From contig CAWHJW010000013.1 of NCBI GenBank assembly GCA_963829725.1, positions 1-64,000 of the forward strand: DNA of 64,000 nt. Reading direction: 5' to 3'. Numbering within the stretch: the stretch's first letter is position 1; each line of letters starts with the position of its first letter. Of the stretch, positions 52,187-61,143 are shown piece after piece. Below the pieces are notes generated by a model. The model was given only the letters and a program-made list of their open reading frames with translations. It did no database searches and was not told the DNA's origin. This DNA comes from RYN-230 sp963829725. Lineage in GTDB: Bacteria; Actinomycetota; Actinomycetes; Streptosporangiales; Streptosporangiaceae. The position numbers were made by a program, and so were the translations under genes.

Positions 52187-53283
52187 GCAGGCCGTGACCC
52201 GGCAGGCGCGTCGGCCCGCGGATGCCCTGGTCGTGCAGTCCCCGGGGGTGCTCGGGCTGGAGCGCCGGCCCAGCCCGGTCCCCGGCCCGGGCGAGGTCCT
52301 GGTCCGGCCCGAGGCGGTCGGCCTGTGCGGGACCGACCTGGACATCGTGGCCGGCCGGATCGACCCCGCCTATGTCCGCTACCCCCTGGTGCTCGGGCAC
52401 GAGTGGAGCGGGACGGTGCTGGCCGCCGGGCCGCCGGCGCCCGGGGATGGCGCCGCGCCGCTCGCGCCGGGGGATGGCGCCGCGCCGCTGGCGCCGGGGA
52501 CCCGGGTGGTGGTGGAGGGCATCGTGCCCTGCGGGCACTGCGCGCAGTGCCGGGCCGGGCAGACCAACCTGTGCGCCACCTACGACGAGATGGGGTTCAC
52601 CCGGGACGGTGCCGCGGCAGGGTATGCCGTGGTGCCCGCCACGCTGGTGCACCCGCTGGCCGCCGACGTGACCCTGGCCGACGGCGCCCTGGTGGAACCG
52701 GCCGCCGTGGTCTACCGGGGCCTGGCCAGCGTGGGCGTCGAGCCCGGCCGCCGGGTGCTGGTCGTCGGCGACGGCACCGTGGCGCTGCTTGCGGCGCGCC
52801 TGCTCGGGCTATGGTCCCCGGCGCGGATCGTCATGCTCGGCCAGCGCCCGGGGCAGGCGGGCCTGGCGGCGGCCGCGGGCGCCGCCGCGTTCCACACCGA
52901 TCCCGCCGCCGCCGGGACAGGTTACGACCTGGTGGTGGAGGCGGCGGGCGCTACCGCGGCGGTGCCCACGGCGCTGGCCGCCGCCCGCCGCGGTGGCGCG
53001 GTCCTGCTGCTCGGCCTGCCGCCGCACGGGGAGACGGCTGAGGTGCCGGTGGACGACCTGGTCAACAACGACCTCACCATCCGGGCCAGCTTCGGCTACA
53101 CCTCGGCGGCCTGGCGGGACGTGGTCACCCTGCTCAACGCCGGGCGGCTGGACCTGGCCTTCCTGGTCACCCACCGGTTCCCGCTCGCGGACTACGAGGA
53201 GGCCCTGCGCACCCTGCGCGGCGGGCGCCGGCCCCGTCCCCGGCGCCCCGCGCGGCAAAGTCATGCTCACCCTGGCCAACTGA
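52176..53283 (+). CDS. Zinc-dependent alcohol/polyol dehydrogenase with one frameshift
   Basis: The MDR-family protein of about 368 residues has catalytic-zinc ligands in GLCGTDL and GHEWSG, the structural-zinc cysteines PCGHCAQCRAGQTNLC, and a Rossmann motif near VLVVGDGTVALL. GTG 52176 follows a near-perfect GGAGGTGATC ribosome site and overlaps the IclR stop. At 53221-53226 an extra G shifts the frame; removing it gives the normal end GKVMLTLAN at 53283. Sugar or polyol oxidation fits the cluster. A nine-residue duplication lies in the GroES-like domain. Confidence 0.82.
52438..52491 (+). repeat. 27-bp tandem duplication inside the alcohol dehydrogenase gene
   Basis: Two nearly identical 27-base units code APGDGAAPL twice in a row within a surface loop between the catalytic-zinc His and the structural-zinc loop. 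The period is a multiple of three, so the frame is kept. It looks like a recent in-frame expansion. Confidence 0.75.
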
Positions 53284-53314
53284 CCCCGCCGTCTAGCCTC
53301 CGTTCAATCAGCAC

Positions 53315-53348
53315 TAGGGGATGACCCCCTATGAGGGGTCATCCCCTA
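53315..53348. terminator. 14-bp hairpin between convergent genes
   Basis: TAGGGGATGACCCC (53315-53328) pairs perfectly with GGGGTCATCCCCTA (53335-53348) around loop CTATGA. It sits 32 bases after the dehydrogenase stop and before the end of the convergent GT87 gene, so it should stop transcription from both sides. Confidence 0.8.
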
Positions 53349-53391
53349 ACCGCTCCTGGATCGGTGGCGCCAGGGGCCGGGCGGAGCGGGG

Positions 53392-54864
53392 TCAGCCGAC
53401 CTCGCGCAGGACCGGGGACTCGCCGCGGGCCTGCCCCCCGCCGCCCCCGGCCGTCCCGGACGGGGTGGCTCCGTGGCAGCGCACGGCCGCGGCGATCAGC
53501 ACGGCCAGGGCGGCCAGCCCGCCGAGCAGGTAGGCGTTCCCGGTGATCATCTGGATCCCGTGCCAGTGGTACTCGGCGTACCAGGGCTGGTCCCCGTGCT
53601 GGTAGTAGACCACCGGGTCGGTGTTCGGCGGCTGCCAGATCACCCCGAGGGAGAACGCTCCCAGGTCGGTGGGCTCGCCCCACAGGCTGCCCGGCCACGC
53701 GCCGTACAGCACCAGCAGGGCCGCGGCGCCGGCCCAGTACCCCCAGCAGGCCCGCACCCGCTCCGGCCAGGGCCGCCCGCGGGCGGCCCGCACCGCGTAG
53801 CTGGCCGCGAGGGCCACGCCCGGCACGATCCACACCCAGTGATGATCCCAGCTGATCGGGGACACCAGCAGGCCGGTCAGCGCGGTGGCCAGCAGCCCGG
53901 CGAACTGGTGCCCGGCCCGGTCCAGGACGACGGCGCAGGCCAGCCCGGCCGCGGTGGTGATCACGGCCACGACCAGCCAGGCCGGCTCCGCGCCGGCCAC
54001 GCTGCCGAGCAGCCGGGTGAGCAGGGCCCGCAGCGACTGGTTACCCTCCCAGCCGACGAAGCCGGTCCGCCCGCCGTTGAAGAACAGGCCGTGCAGCCAC
54101 CACCGGCCCGAGTCGGCCGGCAGCAGGGCGATGCCCACCGCCACCGTGGCGGCGAACCCCACCGCGGCCATGGCCGCCTGCCGGAACTTCCGGGTGAGCA
54201 GCAGGTACGGGACGAAGATCAGCGGCACCAGCTTGATGCCGGCCGCGATACCGACCCCGAACCCTTTCCACCACCGGCTGGCCCGGGTGTCCGGCTGGCA
54301 CAGGTCCCAGATGACCAGGGCCATCAGCACCAGGTTGACCTGACCCAGGTAGATGGTGCGCAGCACTGGCTCGGTCCAGAACACCGCGGCCGCGGTGAGC
54401 AGTGTGGCGCCGGCCCGGGGCAGGCCGCGGCGCCAGCCCAGCCCGCCATAACTGAACCAGAGCGTGGCGAGCAGGGCGGCAATATTTACCCCGACCGAGA
54501 TGTTGGGCAGCCAGCGCCACGGGATGTACGAGACGACCGCGAAGACGACCGCCGCGAACGGCGTGTAGGTGAACTTCAGCGGCAGCCCGCCGGGGGTGCC
54601 CGGCCACTGGTACAGCGGGGCGGCCAGGTGCGGGTTGTACAGCGGCTGGATGTGCCGGACGATCAGCCCGCCGGACCGGTAGACGCCAAGGTCCACCGGG
54701 TCCAGCGTCCAGCTCTTCGGGTGGCCGACCATGTACGCCAGGTAGCTGGCCAAGACCACCGCGAAAACCAGCAGCCCGGCGACGAGCAGGGCCGCTCCTG
54801 GCCGGTCGCGGAACCACCGGCCGGGTGCCGGGCGGGCCGCGGCCGGGGCCGTCCCGTCATTCAT
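53392..54864 (-). CDS. GT87-family (DUF2029) polyprenyl-phosphate mannosyltransferase-like membrane protein
   Basis: The 490-residue protein has about ten to twelve helices. The GT87 pattern is visible: DPVDLGVYRSGG in the first extracytoplasmic loop with its Asp pair, PLYNPH, the FTYTPFAAVVF segment and LVSPISWDHHWVW. Related enzymes in mycobacteria add alpha-1,2-mannose from polyprenyl-phosphate mannose to lipoglycans. ATG 54864 has AAGGAGG upstream. Acceptor and sugar are inferred from the family. Confidence 0.83.
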   Translation of the reverse strand: MNDGTAPAAARPAPGRWFRDRPGAALLVAGLLVFAVVLASYLAYMVGHPKSWTLDPVDLGVYRSGGLIVRHIQPLYNPHLAAPLYQWPGTPGGLPLKFTYTPFAAVVFAVVSYIPWRWLPNISVGVNIAALLATLWFSYGGLGWRRGLPRAGATLLTAAAVFWTEPVLRTIYLGQVNLVLMALVIWDLCQPDTRASRWWKGFGVGIAAGIKLVPLIFVPYLLLTRKFRQAAMAAVGFAATVAVGIALLPADSGRWWLHGLFFNGGRTGFVGWEGNQSLRALLTRLLGSVAGAEPAWLVVAVITTAAGLACAVVLDRAGHQFAGLLATALTGLLVSPISWDHHWVWIVPGVALAASYAVRAARGRPWPERVRACWGYWAGAAALLVLYGAWPGSLWGEPTDLGAFSLGVIWQPPNTDPVVYYQHGDQPWYAEYHWHGIQMITGNAYLLGGLAALAVLIAAAVRCHGATPSGTAGGGGGQARGESPVLREVG

Positions 54865-54998
54865 CACGGCCTCCTTGCAGTCTGCCTGACCCTACCGGGT
54901 GGGTTTTCCGAATAGCCGGCTTTTCGCCGGCCTGGCCGTTACCCGGCCGTGGCCCGGCGGGCCTCCCGCCACGCTGCCCTGCGGGGCGCCCCGCCAGG

Positions 54999-56435
54999 TC
55001 ACCAGCTGGTGGGCAGCGGCATGCCCTCGCTGTACCCGGCCGCGCTCTGCACACCCACGACGGCCCGCTCATGCAATTCGTCGAGATCGCCCGCGCCCGC
55101 GTAGGTGCAGGCGCTGCGCAACCCGGCGGCGATCCCGTCGATCAGGTCCTCCACGCCGGGCCGCTGCGGGTCCAGGTACATCCGCGCGGTCGAGATGCCC
55201 TCCTCGAACAGCTCCTTGCGGGCCCGGTCGAAGGAGGAGTCGGCGGTGCTGCGCAGCCGCACCGCCCGGGCCGAGGCCATCCCGAAGCTCTCCTTGTACA
55301 GGCGCCCGTCGGCGTCCCGGAACGCGTCGCCGGGGGACTCGTAGGTGCCGGCGAACCAGGACCCGATCATCACGCTGGACGCGCCGGCCGCCAGGGCCAG
55401 GGCCACGTCCCGCGGGTGCCGCACCCCGCCGTCGGCCCACACGTGCGCGCCGAGGCGCCGGGCCTCGGCGGCGCACTCCAGCACCGCGCTGAACTGCGGA
55501 CGGCCGACACCGGTCATCATCCGGGTGGTGCACATGGCACCGGGGCCCACCCCGACCTTGACGATGTCCGCGCCCGCGGCGACCAGGTCGGCCACCCCGG
55601 CCGCGGTGACCACGTTCCCCGCCACCACCGGGACCTGCGGGGAGGCGCCGCGGACCGCCTGCAGCGCGCTCATCATCTTCTCCTGGTGGCCGTGCGCGGT
55701 GTCCACCACCAGCAGGTCCACCCCGGCGTCGAGCAGCAGCTTCGCCTTGCCGGCCACGTCGCCGTTGATGCCGATCGCGGCGCCGACCCGCAGCCGTCCC
55801 GTGGCGTCGGTGTCCGGCTGGTACAGGGTGGCCCGCAGCGCGCCGGTCCGGGTCAGGATGCCCACGCAGCGGCGCTCGGCGTCCACCACCGGGGCCAGCC
55901 GGTGCCGGCCGTCGTGCAGCAGGGTAAAGGCGCGCTGCGGGTCGGTCCCGGCCGGCAGGGTGAGCGGGTCGGTGGACATCACCTGGCGGACCTGGGTGAA
56001 CCGGTCCACGCCGGTGCAGTCGGATTCGGTCACCACGCCGACCGGCCGCCCGTTCTCCACCACGATGACGGCGCCGTGCGCCCGCTTGGGCAGCAGGCTG
56101 AGCGCCTGGCCGGTGGTGTCGGCGGGCCCCAGGGTGATCGGGGTGTCGTGCACCAGGTGGCGGCTCTTGACCCAGGCCACCACCTCGGCCACCACGTCGG
56201 CCGGGATGTCCTGCGGCATGATGGCCAGCCCGCCGCGCCGGGCCACGGTCTCCGCCATCCTCCGGCCGGACACCGCGGTCATGTTGGCCACCACGACCGG
56301 GATGGTGGTGCCGCTGCCGTCCCGGGTTTCCAGGCTCACGTCGAGCCGGGACGCCACCGCCGAGCGGCTGGGCACCAGGAAGACGTCGCTGTAGGTCAGG
56401 TCGTGGGCGGGCAGCCGCCCGGTGAGGAATCGCAC
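54999..56435 (-). CDS. guaB1: GuaB1-family IMP dehydrogenase-like GMP reductase
   Basis: The 478-residue protein has the IMPDH/GMPR barrel with a CBS pair inserted at about residues 95-210. The catalytic Cys302 lies in GPGAMCTTRM, and DTAHGHQEKMM and YKESFGMASARAVR flank the nucleotide and flap regions. Actinobacterial GuaB1 proteins act as GMP reductases, returning GMP to IMP, with CBS domains binding purine nucleotides. It stands alone between GT87 and the TetR gene. Confidence 0.9.
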   Translation of the reverse strand: MRFLTGRLPAHDLTYSDVFLVPSRSAVASRLDVSLETRDGSGTTIPVVVANMTAVSGRRMAETVARRGGLAIMPQDIPADVVAEVVAWVKSRHLVHDTPITLGPADTTGQALSLLPKRAHGAVIVVENGRPVGVVTESDCTGVDRFTQVRQVMSTDPLTLPAGTDPQRAFTLLHDGRHRLAPVVDAERRCVGILTRTGALRATLYQPDTDATGRLRVGAAIGINGDVAGKAKLLLDAGVDLLVVDTAHGHQEKMMSALQAVRGASPQVPVVAGNVVTAAGVADLVAAGADIVKVGVGPGAMCTTRMMTGVGRPQFSAVLECAAEARRLGAHVWADGGVRHPRDVALALAAGASSVMIGSWFAGTYESPGDAFRDADGRLYKESFGMASARAVRLRSTADSSFDRARKELFEEGISTARMYLDPQRPGVEDLIDGIAAGLRSACTYAGAGDLDELHERAVVGVQSAAGYSEGMPLPTSW

Positions 56436-56507
56436 GCTGACGATTCTGCCCGGGAGCGGGCGGTGCTCACGTCAGCCGCCGCCCGGGCCGGCCCGGGCGG
56501 CGCTGGC

Positions 56508-57263
56508 TCAGGCCGCGTGGAAGGCGGCGAAGATGATCGCGGTCAGCCGGTCGATCATCTCGCCGCGGGGCAGCCGCACCTCGACGGTGAGCAGGTAGTT
56601 GATCCGCTCCAGCATCATGAGCAGGGCCAGGGCGGTGAGCTCGGCATGGCCCGGCGGGGTTTCCCGGCCGACCGTCCCCGCGGCGGCCGTCATGCCCCCG
56701 GCGATGGCCTCGGACAGCTTGAACATGAGCTGCAGGCCGTCACCCCAGACTTCCTCGCCGACGATCTCGGCCTGGCTGAGGATCCGGATCACCGAGGCGT
56801 GGGCCATGTATGCGTCACAGAACGCGCTGACCCACCGCCGCAGCGCCTGCTGACCGGCCTTGTTCCTGGTGACCACGGGAAACTCGTCGGTGAGCGCGGC
56901 CATGTCGATCAGCGCGTCCGACAGCAGCGCCTTGAACAGGTCTTCCTTGTTGGAGAAGTACAGGTAGAAGGTGCCGTGCGAGGTCTTGGCCCGGCGGACC
57001 ACGTCATCGACGCGCACCGCCTGGAAGCCCCGCTCGTCGAATTCGGCCAGCCCGGCTTCCAGCAGCTTCTGCACGGTCTGCCGCCCCTGGGCGCGCAGTT
57101 CCCGGTCCTGCGCGGGCGCCCCGCCGCCCAGCGACGGACGCCCGGGCCGCGTGTTGGCGTGCCGCTGCGGCGGCTGGCCGTCACGGGCGGTCGGTGGCTT
57201 ACCAGCGTTATGGTCTGGCACGGGTCCCCTTGGCGCGGTGCCGGGGCAGGCATCCCCAGTCAT
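56508..57263 (-). CDS. TetR-family transcriptional regulator
   Basis: The 251-residue protein has a long polar N-terminus (to about 60), the TetR helix-turn-helix (GFQAVRVDDVVRRAKTSHGT, FYLYFSNKEDLF) and an all-helical ligand domain. The true start may be a GTG somewhat inside, since no clear ribosome site precedes ATG 57263. Neither neighbour is an obvious target; self-regulation is likely. Confidence 0.85.
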   Translation of the reverse strand: MTGDACPGTAPRGPVPDHNAGKPPTARDGQPPQRHANTRPGRPSLGGGAPAQDRELRAQGRQTVQKLLEAGLAEFDERGFQAVRVDDVVRRAKTSHGTFYLYFSNKEDLFKALLSDALIDMAALTDEFPVVTRNKAGQQALRRWVSAFCDAYMAHASVIRILSQAEIVGEEVWGDGLQLMFKLSEAIAGGMTAAAGTVGRETPPGHAELTALALLMMLERINYLLTVEVRLPRGEMIDRLTAIIFAAFHAA

Positions 57264-57366
57264 GTCCGGAGGGTAGCCTGCCGGTGCTCTGCCTGCCGCA
57301 GTAGCCCCGTACGACTGTGGTGGGACGGGCGAGATCCCTGCGGTCGCGGCGGATGGGCGTCATGGC

Positions 57367-58674
57367 TCAGGATCCCAGAACCTGCTCCAGATAGGGGTTG
57401 CTGAGCCGGCGGGCCGGGTCAAGTTCGTCCCGGAGCGCGACAAAGTCGCGGAACCTAGGGTACACACCGGCCAGGTAGTCCGCCTCCCGGGTGTGCAGTT
57501 TCCCCCAGTGCGGCCGGCCGCCGAGTGCCGTTACCACCGATTCGACCGCCCCGAAGTACTGCTCGTGGGGGGCGGTGTGGAACACGTGAATGGCGATGTA
57601 CCCGGTCGCCCGGCCGTAGGCGGTGGACAGCCAGATGTCGTCGGCGGGGGCCACCCGGACCTCGATCGGGAAGCTGACCCGCCAGTCATGCCGGGCGAAC
57701 AGGCCGCGGATCTCGGTCAGCGCGGCCGCGAGGTGCTCCCGGGGGATGGCGTATTCCTGCTCCTTGAACCGGACCCGGCGCGGGCTGGTGAACACCCGGT
57801 GCGAGGCGTCCACATAGCTCCGGGCGCCAAGGGCCCGGGCCGCGATGCCGTTGATGGCCGGGATGGTGGCGGGGTAGCGCTGCCCCAGCCGGCAGGTCGC
57901 GCCGAACAGCGTGTTCGACAGGAACTCGTCGTCCAGCCGGTAGCGCCAGCCGGGCAGCGGCTCGGCCGGTCCCGGGTGCCGGTTGTTCCGCTTGGTCAGG
58001 CAGCCGTCGGTGTGCGGGAACCAGTAGAACTCGAAATGCTCGTTCTCGCTGGTCAGCTCGTCCAGCCTGGACAGGACCTCCGGCCAGCGCATCGGTTCTT
58101 CGCGGGCGGCCAGCAAGAAGGCGGGGACGATCCGGAAGGTGACCGCGGTGAGCACGCCCAGCGCGCCCAGGCCGATCCGCGCGGCCTCGAACACCGCGCT
58201 GGACTGCCCGGCGGAGCAGGTCATGATCGTCCCGTCGGCGAGCACCATCTCCAGCGCGCTCACCTGTGCGGCGATGCCGCCCAGGTCACGCCCGGTGCCG
58301 TGGGTGCCGGTCTGGATCGCCCCGGCCACCGTCTGCTCCTGGATGTCGCCCATGTTGGCCAGCGCGAGCCCGCGGGAGTGCAGGTAGCCGTTCAGCATCC
58401 GGAGCGGGCAGCCCGCCTCGACGGTCACCTCCCCCGCCGCCTCATCCACCGGCCGGATCGCCTGCAGGCCGCCTGGGCGGAGTAGCACCCCACTGGTCGC
58501 CGCGACCGGGGTGAAGGAGTGCCCGGAGCCGGCCATCCGCACCGGCAGGCCGTCCAGCGTGGCCAGCGCCACCGCCTCGGCCACCTCCGCGGCCGACCGC
58601 GGCGTGATCACCCGGCGTGGCTCGGCGGACTGATTGCCCGCCCAGTTCTGCCAGCGGAAAGCGGCGGTGACCAT
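57367..58674 (-). CDS. FAD-linked sugar-1,4-lactone oxidase (VAO family)
   Basis: The 435-residue flavoprotein has the PCMH-type FAD domain with GSGHSFTP, where the His can bind FAD covalently, and QTGTHGTGRDLGG. The C-terminal ALO/gulonolactone-oxidase domain carries the HWGK motif and ends in DPARRLSNPYL. Relatives oxidise L-gulono-, D-arabinono- or similar lactones, and some act on xylitol. Its promoter region is shared with the divergent transglycosylase gene. Confidence 0.88.
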   Translation of the reverse strand: MVTAAFRWQNWAGNQSAEPRRVITPRSAAEVAEAVALATLDGLPVRMAGSGHSFTPVAATSGVLLRPGGLQAIRPVDEAAGEVTVEAGCPLRMLNGYLHSRGLALANMGDIQEQTVAGAIQTGTHGTGRDLGGIAAQVSALEMVLADGTIMTCSAGQSSAVFEAARIGLGALGVLTAVTFRIVPAFLLAAREEPMRWPEVLSRLDELTSENEHFEFYWFPHTDGCLTKRNNRHPGPAEPLPGWRYRLDDEFLSNTLFGATCRLGQRYPATIPAINGIAARALGARSYVDASHRVFTSPRRVRFKEQEYAIPREHLAAALTEIRGLFARHDWRVSFPIEVRVAPADDIWLSTAYGRATGYIAIHVFHTAPHEQYFGAVESVVTALGGRPHWGKLHTREADYLAGVYPRFRDFVALRDELDPARRLSNPYLEQVLGS

Positions 58675-58755
58675 GCCCGGACCCTATCCGAGCGGGCCCC
58701 GGCGAGGGCATCACTAGCGGATCAGGCGAGGGCTTCACTGGGGGATCAAAAGCCT

Positions 58756-58791
58756 CATGACTGCTCTGCATACCGCAAAGATGCAGTCATG
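58756..58791. promoter_or_regulatory. Inverted repeat in the divergent intergenic region
   Basis: CATGACTGC (58756-58764) pairs with GCAGTCATG (58783-58791), and inside it CTGCAT/ATGCAG can form an alternative smaller hairpin. It lies between the divergent lactone oxidase and lytic transglycosylase genes, 71 bases before the latter. It could be an operator or an mRNA leader structure. Confidence 0.5.
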
Positions 58792-58861
58792 TAGATTTTC
58801 CCGGCGCCACGGCGGGCGGCCCTTCTGCCGTCCGGAGGGCACTTATAGGCTTGATAGCGCG

Positions 58862-60007
58862 ATGAGACGCCTGCAACGGCGCACAGCGCCAGCCGCCGCG
58901 GCGGCTAGGCCTGCCGCCCGGGCCGTGGCCGTGGCCGGCACGGTGGTGGCCCTGGCCGCGGCAACCACGGCCATGCGGTCCCCGTCTTACATCCCGGTGC
59001 CAGGCGGTGCCCCCGTCCCCGTGTCGTCGCCCAGTCCCGCGGCGTCCACGGCGGCCCGCTTCCAGCACATCATCCTGCCGGACCTGCTGGTGATCATGCC
59101 GTCCGGGCTGACCGCGGCGCAGCGGGCCAGGCTGTCCCGGATCCCCGGCGTCCGTGGCCTGGTGTCCGCGGACGGCGCCTCGATCCGGCTGGGCTCCAGG
59201 CGGGTGAACGCGCTCGGCGTGGACCCCGGGCAGTTCCGCTCCTGGACGCCGCTGGCCACCGCGTCCGACCAGCGGCTGTGGGCCGCGCTGGACCGGGGAC
59301 ACTTCGTGGCGTCGAGCGCCCTGGCCCGGCGGCTGCGGCTGCAGCCGGGCCGCCAGTACCGGCTGGGCGGCCCGGGCTCCCTGGACCTCATCGACGGCGG
59401 GAGCGCCCCGCTCGGCATCGCCGGCATCGACGCGCTGGTCAGCAGCCGGGCGTCCGCCGGGCTGGGACTGATCCCCGGTGTGCTCGCCCTGATAAGCGCG
59501 CCCAGCGTCAGCATCGGCACGCTGACCGGCGAGGTACGCCGCATCACCGGCAAGCCCGGCACCGTCATCAGCCTGCGTCCGGAGCAGCAGCAGCTTCCGG
59601 TCAACCACGCGGCGGCCGCCGGCCGCCCGGCCAACTACCTCCAGCTCTTCCAGGTCTCCGCGGCACGGTACTGCCCCGGCCTGTCCTGGACCGTGCTCGC
59701 GGCCATCGGCCAGATCGAGAGCGGTGACGGCGCCAACATGGGGCCGTCCAGCGCCGGGGCCCTGGGGCCGATGCAGTTCCTGCCCGCCACCTGGTCGGCC
59801 TGGGGTATCGCCGCGTTCGGCGATACCGGCCCGCCGGACATCATGAACCCGTTCGACGCGGTTCCCGCGGCGGCGCGGATGCTGTGCGCCGACGGGGCGG
59901 CCTGGACGGGCGGCCTGCGCGCGGCCATCTTCGATTACAACCACGCCACCTGGTACGTCAACGAGGTGCTGGCGCTCGCGCAGCAGTACGCGCGGGACTA
60001 CGGCTGA
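58862..60007 (+). CDS. Secreted lytic transglycosylase (SLT domain)
   Basis: The 381-residue product has an Arg-rich N-terminus and one hydrophobic signal-type segment (about residues 18-38), an extracytoplasmic beta-rich part, and a C-terminal goose-type/SLT muramidase domain. The catalytic Glu is in GQIESGDG, followed by SSAGALGPMQFLPATW and DYNHATWYVNEVL. It should cleave peptidoglycan outside the membrane. ATG 58862 follows TTATAGGCTTGATAG, a possible -10 region. Confidence 0.85.
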   Translation: MRRLQRRTAPAAAAARPAARAVAVAGTVVALAAATTAMRSPSYIPVPGGAPVPVSSPSPAASTAARFQHIILPDLLVIMPSGLTAAQRARLSRIPGVRGLVSADGASIRLGSRRVNALGVDPGQFRSWTPLATASDQRLWAALDRGHFVASSALARRLRLQPGRQYRLGGPGSLDLIDGGSAPLGIAGIDALVSSRASAGLGLIPGVLALISAPSVSIGTLTGEVRRITGKPGTVISLRPEQQQLPVNHAAAAGRPANYLQLFQVSAARYCPGLSWTVLAAIGQIESGDGANMGPSSAGALGPMQFLPATWSAWGIAAFGDTGPPDIMNPFDAVPAAARMLCADGAAWTGGLRAAIFDYNHATWYVNEVLALAQQYARDYG

Positions 60008-60066
60008 GCCGGGGCGGGCCCGGCGGGCGCGTGCCGGCGATCTCCGGCGCCTGGTTGGATGGAGTC

Positions 60067-61143
60067 ATGCCGGATTACGACGCGTTCCTGCTGGTGTCCT
60101 TCGGCGGCCCGGAGGGCCGCCGCGACGTCATGCCGTTCCTGGAGAACGTCACCCGCGGCCGCGGCATCCCGGCCGGGCGGCTCGCCGCCGTGGCTGAGCA
60201 CTACTACGCGGTCGGCGGGGTCAGCCCGATCAATCAGCAGTGCCGGGACCTGCTCGCCGCCATCGGCAAGGACTTCGCGGCGGCCGGCCTGGACCTGCCG
60301 ATCTACTGGGGGAACCGGAACTGGGACCCCTACCTCACCGGCACGGTGGCCGGGATGGCCACCGCCGGGATCCGCCGCGCACTGGCCTTCGTGACCTCGG
60401 CCTACGGCTCCTACTCCAGCTGCCGCCAGTACCGGGATGACATCGAGCAGGCGCGCGCCGAGGCCGGGCCGGGAGCTCCCGAGATCGAGAAGCTCCGGCA
60501 CTTCTATAACCATCCCGGGTTCATCGAGCCGTTCGCCGACGCCACGCTCGCGGCCCTGCAGGCGCTCCCGCCGGACGCCCGCGGCCGGGCCCCGCTGGTC
60601 TTCACCGCGCATAGCGTGCCCGAGGCCATGGCGGCGGCTAGCGGGCCGCCGCCCGGCGGCCGGTACCCGGCGCAGCTGGCCGAGGCGGCCCGGCTCGTCG
60701 CCGGCCGGGTCAACGCCGCCCGGCCTGGCCAGGAGGCGCACCCGTGGCGGCTGGCCTACCAGAGCCGCAGCGGGCCGCCCTCGCAGCCCTGGCTCGGCCC
60801 GGACGTCTGCGACTACCTGGCGGAGCTGGCGGCCGATGGTGCCCCGGGCGCCGTGCTCGTTCCGGTCGGCTTCATCTCCGACCACATGGAGGTCATCCAC
60901 GACCTGGACGTCGAGGCGGCGGAGGCCGCACAGCGGCTCGGCCTGCCCATGGCCCGCGCGGCGACCCCGGGAACCGACCCCCGCTTCGTCTCGATGATCA
61001 CGGCGCTGGTGAACGAGCGGCTGGACGGCTCGGTCACTCCCGCCGCCGCGGGCTCGCTGGGCCCGTCCGGGATCTCCTGCCCGGGCGATTGCTGCCGGCT
61101 GGCTGCCACGGCGCACGGTCCCGGCCGTCCGGCGGGCTCATGA
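60067..61143 (+). CDS. hemH: Ferrochelatase (coproporphyrin type, CpfC/HemH)
   Basis: The 358-residue enzyme begins YDAFLLVSFGGPEG. It carries the metal-site His in TSAYGSYSSCRQY, PLVFTAHSVPEAM and YQSRSGPP with PVGFISDHMEVIHDLD. Actinobacterial members insert iron into coproporphyrin III and bind a [2Fe-2S] cluster through C-terminal cysteines; CPGDCC near the end fits that. ATG 60067 is followed by the conserved core. It overlaps the inositol phosphatase start (ATGA). Confidence 0.92.
   Translation: MPDYDAFLLVSFGGPEGRRDVMPFLENVTRGRGIPAGRLAAVAEHYYAVGGVSPINQQCRDLLAAIGKDFAAAGLDLPIYWGNRNWDPYLTGTVAGMATAGIRRALAFVTSAYGSYSSCRQYRDDIEQARAEAGPGAPEIEKLRHFYNHPGFIEPFADATLAALQALPPDARGRAPLVFTAHSVPEAMAAASGPPPGGRYPAQLAEAARLVAGRVNAARPGQEAHPWRLAYQSRSGPPSQPWLGPDVCDYLAELAADGAPGAVLVPVGFISDHMEVIHDLDVEAAEAAQRLGLPMARAATPGTDPRFVSMITALVNERLDGSVTPAAAGSLGPSGISCPGDCCRLAATAHGPGRPAGS

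Noticed and set aside
58756..58861. A c-di-AMP riboswitch before the lytic transglycosylase gene, common for cell-wall hydrolases in actinobacteria.
   Set aside because: The leader is too short and lacks the conserved blocks of that riboswitch; only a simple inverted repeat is seen.
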